The notes beneath the pieces were generated by a model that was not told the DNA's origin, did no database searches, and worked only from the letters and a program-made list of their open reading frames with translations. DNA of 14,270 nt. Origin: Betaproteobacteria bacterium (GTDB lineage: Bacteria > Pseudomonadota > Gammaproteobacteria > Burkholderiales > Burkholderiaceae_C). The stretch's first letter is position 1. The number at the start of each line of letters is the position of its first letter. Made by a program: the position numbers and the translations under genes. Shown here in pieces: positions 5,832-11,645 of this stretch. The stretch is taken from the NCBI GenBank assembly GCA_009923345.1, contig RFTR01000030.1, positions 1 to 14,270 on the forward strand. Reading direction: 5' to 3'.

Positions 5832-7028
5832 ATGAAAAAACATTTACGTCTGATATTTGAAATCCTCATGGGCTTGCTTTTAGCGGGCGCTGTCACCGTG
5901 GCTTACTGGAGTTATTCTGGCAAGAGCCACGTCATGGGTGAATTGACTGAAGCCAGTGAAGGCATGGAAGAAGCCCAACAAGAGTTGGACAAAACCTCCA
6001 AAGAGCTAAAAGAAGCGCAAGAAAAAGTGGCGGAATACGAGTCTGCTGCCAAGCAAATGGCGGCCATGAAGGACGCTTTCTCCAATGGTGTGGTCTTGCA
6101 AGACTACGAAGCATTCATCAAGGCACAAAAAGGTCCGATCATCAGCGAGCGCCAATTAGGTTTGGGTGCATTGCGTATGCTTACCAAGGGCGCAGACGAT
6201 CCTGACACCGTCAGCGCATTTGAAAAAGCGCTCGAAATGGCCGAGTGGACTTCCCGTCTCAAATCTATTTGTGCCGCACAAAATGCGCTTGCAGCGGCTG
6301 GTCAAAAAGTCAAAGTGTTGGCTGATTGTGCGGTCGAGGGAGATAAAGGCCACGGTAAAAAAGCCCACGCGCCACATTGGGACTACGTGGGTGAAATGGG
6401 ACCAGACAAATGGGGCAATGAGTTCCCCACTTGTGGCAAAGGCACCAAGCAAGCGCCACTCAATATCGCGGGTCCTTTTGAGAAGTCTAAAGACGTGCTG
6501 GCTGTCGCTTACAAAGAAGGCCCCCTCAAAATTTTGAACAACGGGCACACCATCCAAGTCAATGTGGAGCCTGGCAGTACGTTGAAGATCAACAAAGACG
6601 TCTACAACCTGTTGCAGTTCCATTTCCACCGTCCTAGCGAAGAGCAAATCGACGGCAAACCCATGGCGATGGTGGCGCACTTCGTACATAAGAGTGCTGA
6701 AGGTAAATTAGCGGTTCTCGGCGTTTTGCTCAACGAAGGCAAAGACAACGACGCCATCAAAACGATTTGGGACAAAGCGCCAAAAGCAGAAGGCCCAGAG
6801 GTCGTAGTCGACGGTGTGAAATTCAATCCAGCTGTACTGGTGCCCGCCGCCCTCACGCACTACAGCTACGAAGGCTCACTCACTACGCCACCTTGTACCG
6901 AAGGCGTGAACTTCTACATTTTGAAGACCGCCATGGACATCGGTAAAAAGCAAGTGGCTGACTTCCCATTTAAGAAAAATGCACGCCCAGTGCAGCCTTT
7001 GAACGGTCGCAAGATCAGCGCAAACTAA
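5832..7028 (+). CDS. Membrane-anchored coiled-coil alpha-carbonic anhydrase
   Basis: The 398-residue protein has a C-terminal alpha-class carbonic anhydrase domain (about 180-398) that should interconvert CO2 and bicarbonate. Zinc ligands are H264 and H266 (QFHFHRPSE) and H283 (VAHFVHK). E270 and T351 (SLTTPPCTEGV) match the Glu106/Thr199 gatekeeper pair of human CA II. H239 (ILNNGHTIQV) matches its proton-shuttle His64. C201 and C355 match the disulfide pair usual in secreted bacterial members. Before this come a membrane helix (about 8-26), a charged coiled coil (about 36-80) and an unrecognised helical segment (about 83-166) with another cysteine pair, C147 and C166. The helix acts as an uncleaved anchor or signal, so the enzyme is probably periplasmic. 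Ordinary bacterial alpha-CAs are about 220-250 residues, so the first 180 are extra. The ATG at 5832 has only a weak GTGA-type ribosome site. The stop overlaps the convergent gene. Confidence 0.9.
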   Translation: MKKHLRLIFEILMGLLLAGAVTVAYWSYSGKSHVMGELTEASEGMEEAQQELDKTSKELKEAQEKVAEYESAAKQMAAMKDAFSNGVVLQDYEAFIKAQKGPIISERQLGLGALRMLTKGADDPDTVSAFEKALEMAEWTSRLKSICAAQNALAAAGQKVKVLADCAVEGDKGHGKKAHAPHWDYVGEMGPDKWGNEFPTCGKGTKQAPLNIAGPFEKSKDVLAVAYKEGPLKILNNGHTIQVNVEPGSTLKINKDVYNLLQFHFHRPSEEQIDGKPMAMVAHFVHKSAEGKLAVLGVLLNEGKDNDAIKTIWDKAPKAEGPEVVVDGVKFNPAVLVPAALTHYSYEGSLTTPPCTEGVNFYILKTAMDIGKKQVADFPFKKNARPVQPLNGRKISAN

Positions 7029-7489
7029 TTATTGATAGGTTGCACCGTGACCGTGTGGTCTAAGTTGCTTTGGTTCGGGATAGCAAATAGCAATGGCATT
7101 GCCACTGCTACGAGTAAAAATGCCAACACCAAAAATATCAACAACATCTTGAAAAACTCAGGCGAGTCTGGGTATTTCGGTTTGGCTGGTTTTACGCTTG
7201 GTGCTTGGTAGGAAACGGCCATCCCCATTTGCGAAGCTTTGGCTCTGCTGCTGTGAAACACATTGGCCACAGGCAATCCGTTGTCTTGCACGCCGCTCAA
7301 AATAGAAGCGACTTTGAGCGCCGCTTGGATTTTGAATTCCACCGAACTAAAAGCGCTGACGCCACCTTCTTCGAGTTGGGTGATTTGTTGCAGGCTTAAA
7401 TCGGTCATACGTGCCAGTCGTGCACGCTCTAGTTTGCACATCTTGCGCAAATTCGTAATCGCGTGACGGTCGACCAGATCTACTGTCAT
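7025..7489 (-). CDS. Predicted membrane-anchored helix-turn-helix protein, function unknown
   Basis: I do not recognise a named family. Residues about 9-65 read like an XRE-type helix-turn-helix domain: LRKMCKLERARLARMTDLSLQ, then ITQLEEGGVSAF and a third helix. A polar linker with prolines (about 90-110) follows, then one strong membrane helix (about 113-136) and a short tail of about 18 residues. A cytoplasmic DNA-binding head with a C-terminal anchor fits a membrane-bound regulator or a small RodZ-like scaffold. The gene follows fliN on the same strand after 55 bp, so it could be read through from the flagellar operon. It also converges on the carbonic anhydrase gene with a CTAA overlap. 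It has no FliO-like layout. The ATG at 7489 has a poor ribosome site (AAGAG directly adjacent). I am confident it is a gene and moderately confident of the domain reading. Confidence 0.7.
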   Translation of the reverse strand: MTVDLVDRHAITNLRKMCKLERARLARMTDLSLQQITQLEEGGVSAFSSVEFKIQAALKVASILSGVQDNGLPVANVFHSSRAKASQMGMAVSYQAPSVKPAKPKYPDSPEFFKMLLIFLVLAFLLVAVAMPLLFAIPNQSNLDHTVTVQPINN

Positions 7490-7496
7490 CTCTTAT

Positions 7497-7537
7497 GCCA
7501 AACGCCCAATGTGCAATACAGCAGCAAACGTTTTGGC
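7497..7537 (-). repeat. Interrupted inverted repeat between fliN and the helix-turn-helix gene
   Basis: GCCAAACG (plus strand, 7497-7504) and CGTTTTGGC (7529-7537) form an 8-bp stem with one bulged base around a 24-base loop, just before the start of the downstream gene. There is no T-run after it in the minus direction, so it is not a typical terminator. It could be an operator or a leader structure. Confidence 0.25.
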
Positions 7538-7544
7538 GAATGTT

Positions 7545-7922
7545 TTAAACCAGCTTCAAGCGCTCAGATGAGGGCACCACGCGCGTCAAGCGCACGCCGT
7601 AGCGGTCATTGACCAAAACGATTTCGCCTTGCGCGACAACCGAGTTGTTCACCAGCAAGTCGAGTGGTTCGCCCGCAATTCGGTCGAGTTCCACCACGCT
7701 ACCTTGGGTCAAACGCATCAGATCTTTGATTTTGATTTCTGCACGACCGACTTCGATCGACAAATTCACCACAATGTTTTGCAACACCTCGGGGTTGATG
7801 TTGCCAGGCATCGTCGGCTTGAAGTCCTCAAGCGTGGGCTCGTGCTCCTCATGCCCTGCTTGTTCAGCAGGCACTTGTGCTTCTTCAGCTTCTGTTTCGG
7901 TGTTTTCGGTGTTTTCACTCAT
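7545..7922 (-). CDS. fliN: Flagellar motor switch protein FliN
   Basis: FliN forms the lower rim of the flagellar C-ring with FliM, helps switch rotation and docks the FliH export complex. The 125-residue product has an acidic, low-complexity N-terminus (about 1-35) and a complete SpoA/SURF domain (about 50-122). Highly conserved stretches include KDLMRLTQGSVVELD, AGEPLDLLVN and the C-terminal YGVRLTRVVPSSERL. Its ATG at 7922 follows the fliM stop by 14 bases, with AGGAAA seven bases upstream. It is the last flagellar gene on this strand; fliO, fliP, fliQ and fliR do not follow as in many relatives. Confidence 0.97.
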   Translation of the reverse strand: MSENTENTETEAEEAQVPAEQAGHEEHEPTLEDFKPTMPGNINPEVLQNIVVNLSIEVGRAEIKIKDLMRLTQGSVVELDRIAGEPLDLLVNNSVVAQGEIVLVNDRYGVRLTRVVPSSERLKLV

Positions 7923-7936
7923 GGTGGTTTCCTAAC

Positions 7937-8929
7937 TCAAAGTTTTCCATGAACATGTTCATGGTCGATTTGCACGGCAACTTGCGAACCGCGTGTTCCC
8001 ACATTGACGTGGAAAGCAGGGACGCCGTTGGCAGTCATCAGCGCTGTGTCGTCTTTCTTAAAGAACAACAAATCGCCTTCTTGCAAGTTGTTTAAATGGT
8101 GCAAAGTGGTTTTGACTTCGCCCATCGTGACCTGCAATTCCAATTTCGCGTCGCCTACGGCTGCAGCCAAATCACTGCGCCACTTGCGATCGGATTCTTC
8201 GTTCCCTTCGCCGCTAGAGACGCGACTGCTGAGCAATTCGCGAACAGGCTTCAGGGTGGCGTAGGGGTAGACCAAATCGATGAATCCGCGCCCGCCGCTA
8301 GCAGTTGCATCGGCTTCAAAGCGACTCAACACGACCAAGTCGTTCTCATCGGCAATTTGGGCGAAATGGGGGTTGATTTCAGAGCTGATATGTTCGCATT
8401 CGATCGGCATCAAAGGCGCCCATGCGTCGGTCAGTGATCGGAAGAACACTTCCAAAATAATTTTGATGATGCGCGATTCGGTCGGAGTAAACAAACGCCC
8501 GGGTGGTAAATCGGTAACACCTTTGCCAAAACCGCCAAAAAAGCTGTCTAGCGAGCTAAACACCACATTGGGGTCGATGATGATTACCGAGTTGCCACGT
8601 AGTGGCCCCATGCGAATCATATTGACAGCCAATGGCGGCTTTAAATCTTGCAGGTATTCGCTGTACTTCATGATCCGCACACGCGTAGGGTTGACGCGCG
8701 GGCTAGTTCGCAAAACTTCGAGCAAACCCATTCTGAACATACGGATAAAACGCTCGTTGATCATGTCGATCGACGAAACATTGACCCCTAGGCTACTGTC
8801 TTCGCTAGCGAGGTCGTGTTTGCGCACCCGCACCTTGGTGTTGAACCCAGTGTCGGTCTCGATCGAACCGTCGCGCACGCCCTCTGAGAGAGCGGCGAGT
8901 TCTTCATCCGAGAGCAGATTAGATTTCAT
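7937..8929 (-). CDS. fliM: Flagellar motor switch protein FliM
   Basis: FliM links FliG to FliN in the C-ring and binds phosphorylated CheY to change rotation. The 330-residue product has the N-terminal CheY-P-binding motif (LLSDEELAALSEG, residues 5-17). The middle CheC-like domain (about 45-235) has the family signature DSFFGGFG at 128-135, and a C-terminal SpoA domain covers about 250-325. All landmarks are present and the length is normal. It sits 32 bases after fliL and 14 before fliN in a tight operon. Its own Shine-Dalgarno is weak (AAGAA), so coupling to fliL is likely. Confidence 0.97.
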   Translation of the reverse strand: MKSNLLSDEELAALSEGVRDGSIETDTGFNTKVRVRKHDLASEDSSLGVNVSSIDMINERFIRMFRMGLLEVLRTSPRVNPTRVRIMKYSEYLQDLKPPLAVNMIRMGPLRGNSVIIIDPNVVFSSLDSFFGGFGKGVTDLPPGRLFTPTESRIIKIILEVFFRSLTDAWAPLMPIECEHISSEINPHFAQIADENDLVVLSRFEADATASGGRGFIDLVYPYATLKPVRELLSSRVSSGEGNEESDRKWRSDLAAAVGDAKLELQVTMGEVKTTLHHLNNLQEGDLLFFKKDDTALMTANGVPAFHVNVGTRGSQVAVQIDHEHVHGKL

Positions 8930-8961
8930 AACGATTGGTTCTTATGTCTTGTCGTGCGGAT

Positions 8962-9555
8962 TTATTGCATCACAAACGACGTGAAGAAAACGTCTTCGAT
9001 ACCACCAAAGTCTTCGTACTTCTTCAAGATATCGTTCATCACGACTTTGATTTTGGCGGCGAGTTCACTACGGAAGTCTGGGCGTGACGCCTCAGCCTCT
9101 GTGGTTTGGCGCATCACATCCAAAATACCTGAGCGAATCGCAAATTCATGCTTTTTGACGTTGTCGAACACCCGGTTGTCATAGTGCGTCATCACGGCAA
9201 TTTGCACGACCATCACTTTTTTGCTGGCAGTGAGGTTGGTCATGAACTCCTTGTCGATTTGCAGATAGGTGTTCTCAAAGCGCGTATTTACACTGTCTTT
9301 CGTCACTTTATCGGGGCCACCAGGCGTGGCCTTGGCTGCTTCGGCTTCTTTGTTGAGTTCGTCGACCTTTTCATGTGCCGCCGCCTCACTCTTATGCTCG
9401 AAAAATCCCGAGAAATAAAGGGTAGAGAAGACCACTACGACCAATAAGAGGATCGTTGAAATGGCGATCAAGGCGATTAGAAGAATCGGCTTCTTCTTTT
9501 TCGGTTCGCCTTCGACGACTTCTTCTGCTGCTGCTGGTGCTTCTGCGGTTGCCAT
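8962..9555 (-). CDS. fliL: Flagellar basal-body protein FliL
   Basis: FliL is a single-pass inner-membrane protein that surrounds the stator units and supports torque. The 197-residue product has a short cytoplasmic tail ending in KKKK, a membrane helix at about 23-49, and a linker rich in Ala, Glu and Lys. A periplasmic stomatin-like FliL domain covers about 85-197, with TYLQIDKEFMTNL and the closing IEDVFFTSFVMQ typical of the family. The ATG at 9555 has a good AGGAG eight bases upstream. It is placed between fliK and fliM as in many proteobacteria. Confidence 0.95.
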   Translation of the reverse strand: MATAEAPAAAEEVVEGEPKKKKPILLIALIAISTILLLVVVVFSTLYFSGFFEHKSEAAAHEKVDELNKEAEAAKATPGGPDKVTKDSVNTRFENTYLQIDKEFMTNLTASKKVMVVQIAVMTHYDNRVFDNVKKHEFAIRSGILDVMRQTTEAEASRPDFRSELAAKIKVVMNDILKKYEDFGGIEDVFFTSFVMQ

Positions 9556-9594
9556 AGTGTTTTCTCCTAAGGGTCAGATTGTGATCTGTTAGTT

Positions 9595-11457
9595 TTAAGC
9601 GTACAAGTCAAGCAATGACGAACTGTCTTTGCCACGGTTTGCAACGACTTGGGCTGTAGTGTCGCTGTTGTTGGTGCCTGCTCTGGAATTGTCCCTAACT
9701 TGGGGTTGCGGTGTTGAATTTCCAGAGGCGTTTTGTTGGCTTTGGCTACCGTTTTGTCCCACTTGTACAAAGCCCGCGTTAATACCAAAGTTTTGAAGTG
9801 CGTCGCGCAAACGTTGCGTGCTGTTTTGTAACAGATCGCGCGTCATCGCGTTTTCTGCACGGAACACGGCATCGAGTTTGCCGTCTTTCATTTCGAGTTG
9901 AATTTCAACGCCACCCAAATGGGCTGGGCGTAAGCCAAACTTCATTTTCCATTGGCCGTCGCTCAATTGCTTGTGCATGCGCGCGGCCATTTCAGTCGCA
10001 AGTTTGTCGCTCAATTGGTCGTACACCTCGTTCAAAGGGGTAGCAACTGTTGCGACCTCTTTGTTGGCCACAGAGCGGTTATCGCTGGCATTGGACTGTG
10101 CTAGTGTTTGCGCAAAGCCAGAAGACGATTGACCCGATGTGTCAGAAGTGCCGGACTCGCTTTGCTCTCCCATATTTTGAGAAAAGCTAGACGCCAAGCT
10201 CGTAATGTCTTGTTCCTGCAACTTGCCATCTAGCAAAGACAACACTGACGCAGTGCTTGGCATGTTGAAAGCTTGGGAAGTATTGCCACTTTGAACGGGC
10301 AATACGGCCGGTGGCAAAACAGTCATCTGGATATGCTGGATCGATGCCATCTCTGCTTGGCTCAAGCCATTAACAGGCAAGCCACTGATTCCAAAATTCA
10401 ATGGCGCAGCCGCGGCGCTTTGTAATAGATTGGCGTTTGCAGCAGGGCTTTGCATGCTAGAGGACAGCGCCTGTGTCACCGCTTGGTTGAAAGCACTGGC
10501 TTCGGTCTGCGCCATAGTGGGTTTCTCGGTCCCACCATTCAAGGCGGCGCCTAGTAATGTGCTTATATTGAAACCAGGGTTGCCGTTGGGCAGTCCATTA
10601 GCGCTTGTGGATGGAAAACCATTCGCTCCAGGCGTACTTATTTGGGAAGCAGTAGGGCCCACCAAATTTTGAATCGTTGCTGCATCATCTAAGCCCATCG
10701 CTTGGGAAGCAGCAGGGCCCATCAAATTTTGAATCGCTGCATCATCTAAGCCCATCGATTTGGCAAATGCGGTCAAGCTCTCAGGGCTAGGCGCCTGTCG
10801 TGGGTCCGTGATGATGTGCACTTTGGGGCTCAGAGCAAACATTTGTAATTTGTTGGTGGCTGCATCAGACGCATTGGCAAGTTCTTGTGCAGCCAAGTTA
10901 GCTGCCGTGCGTGCTACTTGTATGCCAGCCGCCGGGTTGGTCAAAGCGTTGGCGACGGAGTTGGCGGCCGAAGCAGCCAGAGCCAATGCATGTGGCATGT
11001 CGCCCTGCCAACTTGTTGCTGAGGCGGAGTCGTTGTCTTGAGTATCCGTAGAAGTTTTACGGCTGCGGTGGGAACTGCCAGAAGACGATTTCGCGCTTGA
11101 TTCTTGCTTGTCTTCTTTGTGTGCTGGGGCATCTTCCGAAACCCGTGCATTGTTTTTAGGTGTTGTCTTGTCTTGGTTTTGCGCCTGCGACGCCGCATCT
11201 TTATTAGCCAAAAGAGCTGCATGCTCAGCGGCTTGCGCGCTTTCCGCATGGATCGCATTGCTCGTAGCGGCAAAGCTTTGCCGTTGTGAGGCTGGCAATT
11301 GCTGTAATTGCCGCGCCATGATCTGGGCAAAGTCGAGCCCCAGGCCCTGACCGGCGACAGCATCCGCCCCGCTGGCAGGCCCTTGTGCAGGGCTGTTTGC
11401 GAGAGGAGTGGCGGTTCGAGGCGCCGTTGGCAGTGGAAGGTAACTGTTGAGGTTCAT
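9595..11457 (-). CDS. fliK: Flagellar hook-length control protein FliK
   Basis: FliK is secreted through the flagellar export gate, acts as a ruler for hook length and makes FlhB switch to filament substrates. At 620 residues it is long for the family (about 400 in Salmonella). The N-terminal and central parts are low in complexity and rich in Ala, Ser, Asn and Gln, as usual for this protein. The conserved C-terminal FliK/Flg_hook domain lies at about 495-568: LRPAHLGGVEIQLEMKDGKL, then AVFRAENAMTRDLL and LRDALQNFGI. Residues about 234-272 hold a tandem duplication (see the repeat at 10642-10757). The ATG at 11457 has no strong Shine-Dalgarno. It heads the fliK-L-M-N operon and is divergent from flhA. 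I found no confident promoter for it. Confidence 0.93.
   Translation of the reverse strand: MNLNSYLPLPTAPRTATPLANSPAQGPASGADAVAGQGLGLDFAQIMARQLQQLPASQRQSFAATSNAIHAESAQAAEHAALLANKDAASQAQNQDKTTPKNNARVSEDAPAHKEDKQESSAKSSSGSSHRSRKTSTDTQDNDSASATSWQGDMPHALALAASAANSVANALTNPAAGIQVARTAANLAAQELANASDAATNKLQMFALSPKVHIITDPRQAPSPESLTAFAKSMGLDDAAIQNLMGPAASQAMGLDDAATIQNLVGPTASQISTPGANGFPSTSANGLPNGNPGFNISTLLGAALNGGTEKPTMAQTEASAFNQAVTQALSSSMQSPAANANLLQSAAAAPLNFGISGLPVNGLSQAEMASIQHIQMTVLPPAVLPVQSGNTSQAFNMPSTASVLSLLDGKLQEQDITSLASSFSQNMGEQSESGTSDTSGQSSSGFAQTLAQSNASDNRSVANKEVATVATPLNEVYDQLSDKLATEMAARMHKQLSDGQWKMKFGLRPAHLGGVEIQLEMKDGKLDAVFRAENAMTRDLLQNSTQRLRDALQNFGINAGFVQVGQNGSQSQQNASGNSTPQPQVRDNSRAGTNNSDTTAQVVANRGKDSSSLLDLYA
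10642..10757. repeat. Tandem duplication inside fliK (two copies, 60-bp period)
   Basis: Two near-identical copies lie at 10642-10700 and 10702-10757. They differ by a few substitutions and one 3-base indel, so the frame is kept. In the protein they read MGLDDAAxIQNLxGPxASQ twice. The high identity suggests a recent duplication in the tolerant ruler region of fliK. Confidence 0.9.
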
Positions 11458-11498
11458 GGTGTTTCAAAACAAGTTGACGCAGTAACTAAGCAAGAACC

Positions 11499-11510
11499 GT
11501 GACAGGTCAC
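11499..11510. promoter_or_regulatory. Candidate regulator palindrome between fliK and flhA
   Basis: GTGAC-AG-GTCAC is a perfect 5-bp inverted repeat with a 2-bp centre. Its centre is near -76 relative to the predicted sigma-54 start of flhA and about 47 bp from the fliK ATG. This fits an activator site for a sigma-54 promoter, but no particular regulator is identified. Confidence 0.35.
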
Positions 11511-11554
11511 ACCTTGCCGTTTACCTTGCCATGTGCTTAGGTGTCAGTTTGGGT

Positions 11555-11570
11555 TGGCACATCGATTGCT
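11555..11570 (+). promoter_or_regulatory. Sigma-54 promoter of flhA (-24/-12)
   Basis: TGGCACA-TCGA-TTGCT matches the RpoN consensus TGGCACG-N4-TTGCW at all conserved bases except the seventh, with GG-N10-GC spacing exactly as required. Transcription would start at about 11581, giving a leader of about 65 bases before flhA. Sigma-54 control implies an AAA+ activator of the FleQ/FlrC type, not seen in this window. Confidence 0.8.
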
Positions 11571-11581
11571 TGGTGTACTTG

Positions 11582-11602
11582 GCCGTGACATGGTGTTACG
11601 GC
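11582..11602 (+). promoter_or_regulatory. Hairpin at the predicted 5' end of the flhA mRNA
   Basis: GCCGTGACA-TGG-TGTTACGGC pairs over nine positions (one G-U in RNA) with a 3-base loop, followed by AAAAAA. It begins at +2 of the transcript predicted from the sigma-54 element. A 5'-terminal stem can protect an mRNA from decay, as in ompA. It is not a terminator on this strand, because the tract after it is A and not T. Confidence 0.5.
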
Positions 11603-11645
11603 AAAAAAGCAATCTAAACGTTCCAATTTCAACTGGATTTCACTG

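Noticed and set aside
8280..8984. Long plus-strand open frame (234 codons) over fliM
   Set aside because: It lies antisense to fliM, which has full family motifs; the product has no recognisable domain and there is no ribosome site. It is a shadow of the real gene.
11516..11531. Possible minus-strand sigma-54 promoter for fliK (TGGCAAGGTAAACGGC)
   Set aside because: The spacing is GG-N11-GC, one base too long, and sigma-54 promoters are strict about N10.
11582..11602. Hairpin read as an intrinsic terminator
   Set aside because: On plus it is followed by A's, and on minus the T-run precedes the stem, so neither direction has the required U-tract after the hairpin.
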